Positions 11,868-23,864 of a DNA stretch of 64,000 nt are shown piece after piece; the stretch's first letter is position 1; every line of letters begins with the position of its first letter. Under the pieces are notes generated by a model. It worked only from the letters and a program-made list of their open reading frames with translations, searched no databases and was not told the origin of the DNA. This stretch comes from Blastocystis sp. Blastoise (lineage: Eukaryota > Sar > Bigyra > Opalinata > Blastocystidae), in the NCBI GenBank assembly GCA_039096225.1, contig JBBPEB010000007.1:558001-622000 (forward strand), in the 5' to 3' direction. Both the position numbers and the translations under genes were made by a program.

Positions 11868-13732
11868 ATGTTCTACTCAACTGTCATTTTAACCAAAAAA
11901 GGAACGTTAGGACAAATATGGATCGCTGCACATTGGGATAATAAGTTATCAAAGAAGCAGATCAAAGATATTATTGTTTCAGTAAGTATTTTATTTCCCG
12001 CGAGATTAATTTATTTAGAAATCAGTTCATGATATTGAATCTCCTCCTGTAGCTTTATCTCTTCGACTCACAGCTCATTTATTGTTAGGTATTACTCGTA
12101 TCTACAAGAAGAAAGTCACATTTTTACAAATGGAGTGTGAAGAGTCTTCTGCAAGAATATTGAACAACTTAATGCAAAAGAGTTTAGTTCAAAAAGATGT
12201 TGTTACTGCATCGGACACGGATATTAATTTGAATTCTTCTAATATCCTTGATGATACACTTGATTTTGATATTACTTTAGATATGAATCAAAGTATGGAT
12301 AATTGGGTTGATATAGATAAGGATCCTTCCCTTCTGAATGATCTCTTAAATGTTACTAGCATAGAATTTCCACGTCAAGGTATATTATTATTAATTAATA
12401 AAGTTGTTTATTTTTTTTAAATAAGAAACTTTTTTTCATTTTATTTTTATATATAGATAATTCTGATTTAAATATGAGTATTGAAGAACCTCGAGAAATG
12501 TCTTCCTTCCCTACCCTAGACAGTACAATCCTCCCTCCCCTCGACAGTACATCCAGTCCTATGAAAGCCTTAGATCCTCTTACTATGGCTCCAGAGTCTG
12601 TAGATATATATAATGATACCACCACTCTCCCACCCATGGATATTCCCGCCTTTGATTTGTATATAGAGAAATATATTACTTTTTTTTTTTTTTTTTTTTT
12701 TTTATTTTTTTTTTTATTTTTTTATTTATATTATTTATTTATTTATTTGTTATTATTTATTTATTTGTTATTATTTATTTATTTGTTATTATTTATTTAT
12801 TATATTATATATAGAGGGACTACAATACAAGATTTTTCTGTTTCTGGAGTTGAAGCTCTAAATCAGAATGAATCCCTTGGTCCTAATGGAACCAATAATA
12901 ATACTACTACCACAAATAACAATATGAACAAGAATACCATTCAGAAAACAACCAGAAAACCAAGAAATAGCAAGAAGAGACGACTTCTTGAAGATAATTG
13001 TATTTATTCTTTATATATTTCTTTTTTTTTCTCTGTCTCTCTTTCTGTGATCTTTTTTCTACTTGTTTCTCTCTCTTAGCTATCGAATACCCTGAACGAT
13101 TGTTAAAACGTCGTCTTAATAAGCAAGATATGGAGACAAAGGATCGTATGACAGCCTACTGCGTCGACAGTATGACGAGTACTACTGTTGATCAACAACT
13201 CAATCAATTTATGAATGTTATAGGTTATAATAAATCTATTCAATCTCTTTTTCAAACAGCTCTTACTTCTTTCGCTGTTCCTTCACTTCAAAACTCTATT
13301 CCTATTTCAGCAACATTCAGTCCTATTCATCCTCCTTCCTCTCCTCGTTCCCTCGAAGATATAGCTCCTCTTCCTCTTCCTTCTTTCTATGATAACGATC
13401 AACCTTCTCTTTTTGAACAACCTTCCATACAAGATCTACCTCTTAATCATACTCTTGATGATATTACTAGAAATGAAGATGATATTCAAGATTTAAATGA
13501 AACATATATAGCTAAACAAGAAGAACATATTCATAAATTTAAAACAGTTGTTGAGAACGCCTTAGAAGAAGCCAATGAAAAGCCAGTTTCTTGGAATACT
13601 ATTAGTCACTCTGCTTCTAAAAAAACTGCTGCAAAATGTTTCTTTGCACTTATGGCTCTCAAATCACAAAATATATTTGATATACAACAAAATGAACCTT
13701 TTGAAGATATTCTTATTTCGAAAACACTCTAA
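11868..13732 (+). CDS. Cohesin kleisin subunit Rad21/Scc1
   Basis: Kleisin that bridges the SMC1 and SMC3 heads of cohesin. Five exons (11868-11980, 12019-12379, about 12457-12657, 12816-13000, 13079-13732) give about 500 residues. The N-terminal SMC3-binding domain is unmistakable: MFYSTVILTKKG, IWIAAHWDNKLSKKQI, then ESPPVALSLRLTAHLLLGIT and RIYKKKVTFL. The middle is acidic, Asp/Ser/Pro-rich and low in conservation, as usual. The C-terminal winged helix (about 13600-13732) has KTAAKCFFALMALKSQN and EPFEDILIS, matching the SMC1-binding end. An Arg-containing ERLLKRRLNKQD stretch lies mid-protein; no separase site was assigned. Introns are 38 nt to about 160 nt, one with long T and TTTA runs. 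The joins at 12019 and 13079 are the least certain. Confidence 0.9.
12675..12800. repeat. Poly-T and TTATTTAT low-complexity tract in a Rad21 intron
   Basis: A long T run followed by TTATTTATTTG repeats lies between two coding exons. It acts as an extreme polypyrimidine-like intron body. Confidence 0.7.
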
Positions 13733-13995
13733 AAACATTTTTTAATCCACTTTTATAATATTCATTTATCTATGTATTTTCTACATTTTTCTACTTTTTT
13801 ACGAAAATATTTTCCATTTTCTTTTTTGATTTAATTCTATATATTAACATTCTTCTTTTGCTTCAAAATAATATATTTCTAATATACACAACTCAACTAA
13901 GAATTTATAAAATCGTATTATTAGTTTTTCATGTCAATACTTAAAATTTTGTAAAAATAAAATATAAAAAAATATTTTTTTTATTAACTACTTAA

Positions 13996-15385
13996 ATGGA
14001 TGAAATTGTTCAGAAAGCTATTGATTCACAAAGTATTACGTAAGTGAGTTCTTTTGAAAGTAGTTAATATCTTTAGAGCATTGACTCAAGATCAATTTGT
14101 ACAAAAGTATCTGCATATTACAATATTATCTATATATTGTTAAAGAAAAACAAATTTAGAGACAAAAGGTTACTCAATATTATCAAATGAAGATGCAAAA
14201 CAAGATTTAGAAGAAGTCATTCAGAAGAACTGCGAGTTATTCAACTTATCTCGTTCTGAAATTATAGTTTATCTATTGTTTTATCACTGGAAGATCGATA
14301 AGTTTCATGATGATTATCTTACTTGTGACGATGTACATATTTCTTTGAGAATACTTATCATTATTTTTATATTTTTTTTGTTGATAATAGATTCAAAAGA
14401 CTGTTGGATTTAAACCTGAGAAACTAAATCATTTTACAGGAGTGGTTACTTGTCCTGTATGTTTTGATGAATTCGATCCTAAAGATATTTTTTCTTTAAG
14501 ATGTGGTCATTAGTAAGTATTTATTAATATATATATATATATATATAAATGTCAAATACTAATATCCTATCTGTAGTTTATGTCAATCTTGTTGGAGTCA
14601 ATACATCAAAGCAAATGCAAATACAGGTAGTGATTTATTATTAAGATGTTTTTACCGTGAAAATAACAAAGAAAATGAAAAGAGTATATATTTATGGAAT
14701 AAAGTTACATTATTATATATATTTATATATAGCTCTTGACATGTGTTCAGAACCACTGTTCATGGACTTTATAGAACAAGTATAAGATTTATAATCCTAT
14801 ATATATTATATTATATGTTATATAGATGGTAGGAAGTGAATATTATATGAAGATATGCGATTGGTTACTTGATGACTATGTATATAACAATAAAACTCTT
14901 TTTCGATTCCAGAATATTCATAAGGACTGCTCGTATATTATTATTATTATTATTATTATTATTATGTTTATTATGTTTATTATTATTCTATTCTATTATT
15001 AGATGTCTTCTTAAACGAAAAGCTTGGTATAAAGGTATTCCTAATATATATATATATATATATATATAGGTAAGTGTATATGTCGATGTGGTTATGCTTA
15101 TTGCTCTCGTTGCTTCGGTGAATATCATTATCCGGCCACATGTGCACAAGTATCTATCTATATATATATATATATATATATAGTACAAATCATGGATGAC
15201 TCATGGTCGTGAAGAGAGAGAGACTTATCTCTATATATATAAGAATGTCAAACCGTGCCCCAAATGTAAAATCCCTATTTATAAGAATGTCGTATGTTCC
15301 CGCCAATTCTCTCCCGCCATTTTAACTCTTATTTCTAGGGATGTAACCATATGATTTGTCGCAAATGTAAATATCAATTCTGTTG

Positions 15386-15424
<39 letters not shown>

Positions 15425-16290
15425 GTGTATGGAAGAATGGAGTAGTCACCGCAGTGATGAACTCAAAGGATATTATACATGCAAGAAAGTATATATATAT
15501 ATATCAATAACACAATATATATCTACAGTATCAAACATCAAATGATGATATTACCACGGGAATCGAGAATAACTTCAATAGTAATCACGGGAATTTCATA
15601 TATAGTAAAATCAAAGAACAAGAAAATAACTTGGAAATGACTTCAAAGATGACAAATAATGTATACTCTTTTATTCTATATCTATATTTATATGATTATC
15701 TATAGATCACTGATAAGAATAGTAAAGGAGAAATCAACGTATATCATTATTCATTATTATATTTTTATTATTATTCATTATTAATGATTACCATACATTC
15801 TCTGTAGGAAGAGAAAGACCCTTTATTAAAAGAATTATCTAACTATTTAAATGATGTATATTCATACTTCTCCATCTCTCTCTTCTCTAACCTTATTTGT
15901 ATATATATATATAGTTAAATGATTATTTTGACTTCTTACGATGGTCCTATGTATTATTATATCTACAACCGCTCACAATCTCACAAGATAATTCCACGGG
16001 AAATAAGTCCAGCGCGCCTTCTCCTTTGGCGGGATCTCTATCTCTCTTCGAAGAACATATCAGCACATTCAATAAATATATTATTGAATTCAATGTCTAT
16101 ATTAATGAAGGAATTAATCTTGTATATTATATATTATATTATATTATATTATATTATATAGTTGGAAAGTGATGAAATGTATGATTTCAAACAATATATG
16201 TATGTTATATCATCTCTTACACATTATAAATACATTTGTGAACAATGCAAAACAGATCTCATTCAAGAAATCAATGATAAACACTATTAA
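13996..16290 (+). CDS. Ariadne-like RBR E3 ubiquitin ligase
   Basis: Many short exons (about 14) across 2.3 kb. The start MDEIVQKAIDSQ begins a helical region with SNEDAKQDLEEVIQKNCELF and SRSEIIVYLLFYHWKIDKF, typical of the Ariadne UBA-like segment. RING1 is at about 14445-14600 with CPVCFDEFDPKD, CGH and CQSCW. The in-between RING region follows at about 15060-15200 with CICRCGYAYCSRCFGEYHYPATC. RING2 at about 15240-15450 has CPKCKIPIYKNVGCNHMICR and CKYQFCWMCMEEW; the cysteine in GCNHM is at the catalytic position of RBR enzymes. The C-terminal Ariadne helices end HYKYICEQCKTDLIQEI. RBR ligases form a ubiquitin thioester and cooperate with neddylated cullins in other eukaryotes. Several exon edges lie within TA repeats and are approximate. 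Confidence 0.85.
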
Positions 16291-17041
16291 ACTTTATTCA
16301 TTCCACTTTTCTTTAAATCTTATTGGAAGTCTTCTTTTATACATTTTGTGTTTTATTAACTCTCATTAACTCATTTAATTATACAAGATTTTTTTTTCAT
16401 GCCATCTTATTTATTATTACATTTATATTATTTCTTACACAAATAATATATCCCAAACTCTTCAAATAGTTTGTAACTCTTAGTTTCTTAGTAATTCTAC
16501 TATATATTTTTTACCATAAACATTCACCTTACGTATTAAATTTCAAAGATAAATAGGATCCCATTTTCATGAATAAATCGAATTATTTCATTATTAATTA
16601 TCTACTCTTCATTATGAAATGCTGATTTATCATATACTTATATGTCAAACTAATAAATCAACGAAATAAAACTCATCATAATTATCATCAAAATATTTTC
16701 AACAGCCAAACATAAATATCTATTTTATAATTATATACTATGTATCTTCTCAATTTAGAATTCATGATTTTTTTTTTAATTTTATTTGGAAATGAAAACA
16801 AAAAATCTTCGTTTCTAAATACAAAAGATACTTTTAACTCCCCCTCAGAAAAAAAAAGAAAAACAGTTCACAAATAAATAAAAAACAGGATTTTTTCTTC
16901 GTTTTCTTTTTTATTATTCATTTTATACGAAACGAAGCCATTCCAAAATTGAAATGTTATGATAGAAATGTGATGATGAAGAAAGGCTTATGAATGTAAA
17001 GCAAATCATATTTTTTTGTTTTTCAGGATTTCCTTTCCAAC
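16291..17041. other. Intergenic
   Basis: A 750-bp AT-rich spacer between the RBR gene and the secreted papain-like gene. No gene or RNA is recognised. The last 60 bases are T-rich and directly precede the ATG at 17042. Confidence 0.5.
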
Positions 17042-18720
17042 ATGATAAAAATATTGATTTATGTCTTTTTGATTTTCTTAATCATAGTTACTGCTCAAAT
17101 ACAGCAACCATCTGATTATGCAAATGCTCCAAGTCCAAAATGTCTTCCAATGTATGCCCCTCCTGGAAGCAATGCTACTAGTGGTAATACATATACAGTT
17201 AATGTCACATATAGTAGTGATTTCCCTTGTTATTGTGACATAAGACCTGAGGACGACGAACCATTTGCTGCAAGTATTGCATATGCTGTAGCTGATACTC
17301 TTACTGAATTACAGCTTAGTTTTGATCCTTCTTTGAAGAGAGAGACCTACAGATTAAATCCTCAAGATTTTTTAGATTGTTATGCTTATTATATTCAAGA
17401 AGATATCACCAAACAAGAATTAGCAAGAGTTGATGTTTCTCGTGCACTCAACTATGTTAGAAGTTTTGGTATATTACCTTATCCTAGTGAAGATGAAGAA
17501 GTATTAAAAAATATTGTTGTCACATTCCCTGATCAACAAAGATGTAATCGAAATCGAGCTAAAGCTGTATATATATATTATCTATCATTCTAATAGATTT
17601 CTTATTATATTCACTTCTTTAGGTATTTATTAATGGTTACTATTATATTGCTCCATCTCAAGTAAAGAATCTATTACGTCGATTCCGTTTGAGTCCTTTA
17701 ATATTGAGTTTATCACTAGATACACTTGGATCTACCGCCAATCCTCCTATTTACCCACCAACTGGAAGTCTTACTACACCCCCTGATTTATTCTATAAAT
17801 GGGAAGATAAAGAAGAACAAGATAAGAGATGCGATAACAGTTATAATAATAATATCAATCAATTTCAAACCCCTGGTTATTGCCCTACATTCACCTATTT
17901 CTCTAGAATGATCGGATATTCTATACAATATGGTCATGGATCACCTGATTTATGGAACATCTATTCTTGTATGTATCGACGAAATACTCCTACTATTAAC
18001 ACCTGTAACGCATTCAGTCGATTCACTCCCTACTGGCAAAGTACTAATCAATTCACAGATACGGCTTATCTCACATATGGAGCTTATCAACCCTATATTA
18101 TAGATCCTTGTGAAGCTGGTATATATACGTCTACAATGTTTTATTCTATTATCCAATATATATATTACTCATGTTATATTTATAATATATATAATATATA
18201 GATGTTGATTCTACTATTTTCACACTCACAGATGATGAAATCGACTTTATGGAACGCGAAAAACTCTCTTATTGCGATCTCTTTGGAATTGATACTTTCA
18301 CAATTCATGGTATATTATCTATATAACCTTGATAATTACATATAATATATAATCCATTATAACTACTTTTCCTTCTATAGGATATAATGATGAAGAAATT
18401 CTTATGTTAGCCCATATTATTCAATATAACTTCTATTATAACACTAAACATTTCAATACTCCAGAAACATCAGGAAAATGGGACCTTGTTCACTTCCATA
18501 TTCATAGTATTTCTATTCTTATTCATATATAATCTTTCTAATTTCTCTTTATCTAGATGACTTGGATCTCTATGGCAAAGGTTTGACTACTCAAGCTTAT
18601 ATGGCTCTTAATATCATTCGACCCATTCTTAAAACAGCTCTTATCACTGCAGACAATTTTAATGTAAATGACTATATGCTTCCGTCTTTCACTCAAACCA
18701 ACACAAATCTTAGAGGATAA
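17042..18720 (+). CDS. Secreted papain-fold (C1-like) protein, probably catalytically inactive
   Basis: Five exons (17042-17565, 17624-18119, 18202-18310, 18381-18508, 18557-18720) give about 470 residues. A hydrophobic signal peptide (MIKILIYVFLIFLIIVTAQ) opens the protein. Several blocks echo cathepsin-like peptidases: PFAASIAYAVADTL at the helix that normally carries the active-site Cys (GSCWAFA), LNPQDFLDC matching the LSxQxLxDC block, and INGYYYIAPSQVKNLLRRF followed by SPLILSLSLDT, like the mid-domain Gly-Pro-Val strand. In this alignment the catalytic Cys becomes Ser. The region expected to hold the catalytic His (TFTIHGYN) does not match NHAVxxVGYG. Extra Cys-containing sequence sits mid-protein. 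It is likely lysosomal or extracellular. The family assignment is by eye and moderate; a novel secreted protein is the alternative. Confidence 0.55.
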
Positions 18721-19150
18721 TCTTAATGCATTCATTATATATTATATTCATATTTTATCATCTTATATTTTGCTTAAATTGATGTGCTTTAAATGTGTTA
18801 AAAGTTTTTTATTTTAGAATACCATAAAGTTTTATTACTGTATCCTTCTGTTTTTTTAATTTAAAGATCATTTTTTTTTTCATAATTTTATTAAAATTTG
18901 TTTGTTATATTTAAAAAGAGGTTCAGAAGTTTTACCAACTATTTTTTAGCATTCTTTTAATAACAACATAAATATTTATTATTAAGACATATAAAGCACA
19001 ATTTTTGAAAATATAATTTATCAATCAAGATTATTATCTGAAGAATTACTAAAAATATATATAGTATCAATAGAATTGATAAAAAAGATCAAGTGAATCA
19101 GATAAATGGTTATTTGAATAGAAACTAGAATTATTAGAATTAGTTTCATA
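18721..19150. other. Intergenic; weak candidate transposon end
   Basis: No gene is seen. At 18917 the sequence agaggttcagaagtttt is a near match, with one gap, to the agagcggttcaaaagtt terminal motif found right of the transposase. It could be an eroded left end of the hAT element, but 8-bp target duplications are not evident. Confidence 0.3.
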
Positions 19151-19154
19151 TTTT

Positions 19155-21091
19155 TTAAAATAAGAATTCATTATCATCTACAATTGTTATTGAAGAATCA
19201 TTAATTGTAGTATCTATTTCATCTTCAATAATCATTGAATCATTTTGAATTGAAATAGTATCTGTTTGTGGATTCATATAGAAAAATAAATCTCTAAACA
19301 AATTATCATCAGAATAACAAAATTTATTCTTTGTAAATAAAATATTCATAAAATAGAAAGATCTTTCTACACTAACAGTAGTAGAAGGTAATTGAATAAT
19401 GAAAGGAATTATTTTAGAAATAGAAGGAATTTGTTTAAGAAGAAGAAAATAGAATTTTATCATTTGTTCTTTACTTATCATATTTTGAGGAAAACATTCA
19501 TTTTCTTTCTTTTCAATATCTATAAAATCTTTCAATTTTGAAACACATAATAAATAATCTTTCTTTTCAATATTTAAAAATTCAGATGAAGTGAAAGAAG
19601 GAAATGAAAAAGACATCAAGAAAGGATTAAAATATTTTACTTCATTAAAAATATCATTTGTTTCTTATTCATGAATTTGATTTCTTTCAATTTTAATAAT
19701 GTATTCGTAAAACCTATTTAATATAAATAAATAATAATAATAATAAATATACTTTTCTTATATTCTTGAATAAATGAAGATTGAACATTTGATAAATTAT
19801 TTTCCTCACATATTTCATTCACTATCATAATTATATTATCTTTTGAATTCTTCAATTCTTCTTCAATTTCATCTATCAAACTAGAAACATTACAACATTG
19901 AAAATTATCATTGGATAATAATTTTAATATTTCTTCAAACATTATCCCACTCTTCAAAAGAATCGACATTTCGATTTGTAAAGAAGAAGATAATTGATTA
20001 TCTTGAAGAATATTCAATATTTCTTTATCTTTTTCACTTAACATATCCAATGTTTCTAAATATTCATAGAATGATTTCAAATATTTAAAATGTTTCAAAA
20101 TATATCTTAATGATTTATACCAAGATATCCATCGTGTTTCGACATATGAAAAGAAAGAAGACGAAGGAATATTATTTATATTAAGAAAGGATAACCATAA
20201 ATCATTTTTCTTTCTAAAGAAACGAAATGATGAATTAATGAGATTAATAAATGATTTTGTATTAATAAAACCATCTTTTAGTTTTTCAGCTACTAAATTA
20301 ATCATATGCATAAAACATCCACAATAAATTCCATCACTAAAAATCGATTCATAATTATTACCAGCATTTCGCATAGTATTACAGTTATCTGTATGAAACG
20401 ATTTAAATTGCTTTCTTTTAATGTTCCATTCTTCTAATGTATCTTGAATGATAGAAAGAAAAATATTAGATTTTTGATTTTCCATTCGTTTCAAGTTTAT
20501 TAAGTAGAAAGGCTCATTCAAATTGAAAGAATTCAATCTTCTTACGATTATTGATAAATAATTAGAACCAGCATCTGAAGTAGAAGAATCACATAGAACA
20601 GCTAGAGGACATTTATCTAAACTTATTTTTACATATTGAAGACGTTCATCATACAATTTAGGAATAATTCGTTTTTGAATAGTATTATAACAAGGTATAT
20701 TATTATTATTCATTTCAAATATATTTTTCAATTTCATTCTAAATTGAGGTTTCTTAAATTTATTAATAGGAATACATTCTTCTAAAAATAATTCTATTAA
20801 TTTTTCAAATCTTATATAATTCACATTAGATTCAATAATTCTATTTTTTATATTATTAGTTTTCTTTACAGAAGATACAGTAGCAGACTTTTCTTTCATG
20901 AATGAATTCATATTAGAAATATGCATATCAGTATTGAGATGTTTATTAATAGAAGATAATCTTTTATGATCTACAATACAATTACAATAAATACAACGAA
21001 GATTATTATTCTTTGATATAAAACATTTCTTTTCTTCTTCATTCATACTTGATGATAATTTTATTTTTGTTAAACGACTTATTGGATTCAT
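19155..21091 (-). CDS. hAT-superfamily transposase
   Basis: Two exons (about 19752-21091 and 19155-19640) give about 610 residues. The N-terminus has a BED-like zinc finger: CIYC at about 20990, then KHLNTDMH. The RNase H-like core has CDSSTSDAGSNYL with the first catalytic Asp and SFHTDNCNTMRNAGNNYESI with a second Asp, followed by GCFMHMINLVAEKL. The C-terminal hAT dimerisation region reads FYLLLKQIPSISKIIPF, LPSTTVSVERSF and LFFYMN. The joining intron uses a GTATAT donor at about 19751. Of the possible acceptors, only AATGAAG near 19641 keeps the frame; the nearer AATAG runs into stops. No frameshift is needed, so the gene may be functional or recently so. Its ATG is 18 bp from the first 388-bp repeat unit. 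Confidence 0.85.
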
Positions 21092-21108
21092 TTTATAGAT
21101 TCTCGTTT

Positions 21109-23030
21109 AGAGCGGTTCAAAAGTTGCGACAAAAGTTGCGAAAAAGTTGTGACAAGTTGCGACAAAGTTGCGACAAGTTGCGACAAGTTGCGACACTTTT
21201 TATATCTCATTTATAAGCCATATATTTATTATATTATATAATTAAATATATAATTATAAAGATATTTACATGATGATTACATAAATAATTTTTAAATAAA
21301 TTAATAATAAGTTTAATACTCTTAATAAGCGTTTTAAACACTAAAAATTGAACTTTTAAAGTCAAATTTATTCTATAAATATCGTTATTTTAATCATTTT
21401 AACAATCTTTTAACGATTTTAAAAATATTATATTATTTTTATATTATAAAAATAATGTTATTAAATATAAAAAGTGAAAAATTGAATGTCATAGATAGAG
21501 CGGTTCAAAAGTTGCGACAAAAGTTGCGAAAAAGTTGTGACAAGTTGCGACAAAGTTGCGACAAGTTGCGACAAGTTGCGACACTTTTTATATCTCATTT
21601 GTAAGCCATATATTTATTATATTATATAATTAAATATATAATTATAAAGATATTTACATGATGATTACATAAGTAATTTTTAAATAAATTAATAATAAGT
21701 TTAATACTCTTAATAAGCGTTTTAAACACTAAAAATTGAACTTTTAAAGTCAAATTTATTCTATAAATATCGTTATTTTAATCATTTTAACAATCTTTTA
21801 ACGATTTTAAAAATATTATATTATTTTTATATTATAAAAATAATGTTATTAAATATAAAAAGTGAAAAATTGAATGTCATAGATAGAGCGGTTCAAAAGT
21901 TGCGACAAAAGTTGCGAAAAAGTTGTGACAAGTTGCGACAAAGTTGCGACAAGTTGCGACAAGTTGCGACACTTTTTATATCTCATTTGTAAGCCATATA
22001 TTTATTATATTATATAATTAAATATATAATTATAAAGATATTTACATGATGATTACATAAGTAATTTTTAAATAAATTAATAATAAGTTTAATACTCTTA
22101 ATAAGCGTTTTAAACACTAAAAATTGAACTTTTAAAGTCAAATTTATTCTATAAATATCGTTATTTTAATCATTTTAACAATCTTTTAACGATTTTTAAA
22201 ATATTATATTATTTTTATATTATAAAAATAATGTTATTAAATATAAAAAGTGAAAAATTGAATGTCATAGATAGAGCGGTTCAAAAGTTGCGACAAAAGT
22301 TGCGAAAAAGTTGTGACAAGTTGCGACAAAGTTGCGACAAGTTGCGACAAGTTGCGACACTTTTTATATCTCATTTGTAAGCCATATATTTATTATATTA
22401 TATAATTAAATATATAATTATAAAGATATTTACATGATGATTACATAAGTAATTTTTAAATAAATTAATAATAAGTTTAATACTCTTAATAAGCGTTTTA
22501 AACACTAAAAATTGAACTTTTAAAGTCAAATTTATTCTATAAATATCGTTATTTTAATCATTTTAACAATCTTTTAACGATTTTTAAAATATTATATTAT
22601 TTTTATATTATAAAAATAATGTTATTAAATATAAAAAGTGAAAAATTGAATGTCATAGATAGAGCGGTTCAAAAGTTGCGACAAATCGAGTTGCGACAAA
22701 AGTTAAGACAGTTGCGACACTTTTTATATCTCATTTGTAAGTCATATATTTATTATAAAATATATTTAAATATATAATTATAAAGATATTTTCATGATGA
22801 TTACATAAATAATTTTTAAATAAATTAATAATAAGTTTAATACACAAAATAAGCGTTTTAAACACTAAAATTTGAAATTTTTGAAATTCATAAGAAAAAT
22901 TCATTAGATAAATATACTTATTTTTATCAATTTTTTATTCTTTTAACGATTTTAAAAATATTATATTATTTTTATATTATCAAAATAATGTTATTAAATA
23001 TTAAAATCGAAGAATTGAACGTCATAAAAG
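21109..23030. repeat. 388-bp tandem repeat array led by transposon-end motifs
   Basis: Units begin at 21109, 21497, 21885, 22273 and 22661. The first four are exactly 388 bp apart and almost identical, with only scattered single-base differences. The fifth (22661 to about 23030) is clearly divergent. Each unit starts agagcggttcaaaagttg and carries a run of GTTGCGACA-type iterons (about seven in units 1-4), followed by about 300 bp of AT-rich sequence ending tgaatgtcatagat. The iterons look like subterminal transposase-binding sites. Confidence 0.92.
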
Positions 23031-23864
23031 CTTCATTGAAGACAAAATGAGCTCATTAAGTATAAAAAGTATTTTAAAATGATTCATTTCTTCATAATGA
23101 GCTAATAATGAGCTATTGATAACATATATATTCAAATAATTTCATTTCATCAAAATTCAATTTTTAACATTCTTCATTAAACATCATATAATGAATCATT
23201 ATGATGTAAATATGTATCTATATGATAATTAATAGTCAATTATAAATATATTATTCTTAATTAGATGACAACATGAGCTGATAAAAATAAATTCAGTTCA
23301 AAATGGCTTAAAATCAATCTATTCATGAACCAATTTTCATTATTAAATACTATGAATGATAAACATAATAATTTTAATTAAATATAATTAAATAATGCGA
23401 AGAAAAGAAAATTGAAATTCATTTGAATTTTGATTAGAAAATGTAATTTCAAAAATGAGTCAAAAATGGATTTATCCCGTAAATAAATCAATTTTTTGAC
23501 TGGAAAAAAAATGTTCAAAATATTTAGAATTCTTTCTTTAATTCATTTCATATGATCTTTTCATTTTCATAAAATGAAATTTGGTATATATATTCATCAC
23601 TACTTAGTTCATATAATGAAATATTATATTCTATAAAATATTTAATTAAATAAATGTTTAAATGAAAAGTTGTGACAAAGTTGTGACAAATTGCGACACT
23701 GAATTCTTTTTTTAAACAAGTCTTTTTTAGTTGCCAAATTAATAAAATAATCACGGGACTCTCGCCATTATTCTTGGTTAAAAAAGTTGCGACAAATTGC
23801 GACAAATTGAGACAAGTTGTGAAATTTGTCGCAACTCGATTTGTCACAACTTTTGAGCCGCTCT
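22661..23864. mobile_element. TIR-bounded element, hAT-like, with 40-bp inverted ends
   Basis: The first 40 bases from 22661 and the last 40 bases ending at 23864, read in reverse complement, match at 38 of 40 positions, starting agagcggYtcaaaagttg. Further GTTGCGACA/GTTGTGACA iterons sit inside both ends (23665-23697, 23785-23850). No transposase lies between them. It is either a 1.2-kb non-autonomous element or the right part of a larger element including the neighbouring transposase. Flanks (tcatagat and attcttta) do not form an 8-bp target duplication. Confidence 0.7.

Noticed and set aside
18840-18849. GTATCCTTCT, a U12-type GT donor consensus
   Set aside because: It lies downstream of the papain-like stop codon with no gene to splice; AT-rich DNA gives such matches by chance.
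21109-23030. CRISPR-like regular repeats
   Set aside because: The 388-bp units are contiguous copies without unique spacers and are tied to transposon ends in a eukaryotic genome.
23548-23847. 99-codon minus-strand frame
   Set aside because: Much of it is made of GTTGCGACA iterons and inverted-repeat sequence; no protein features.
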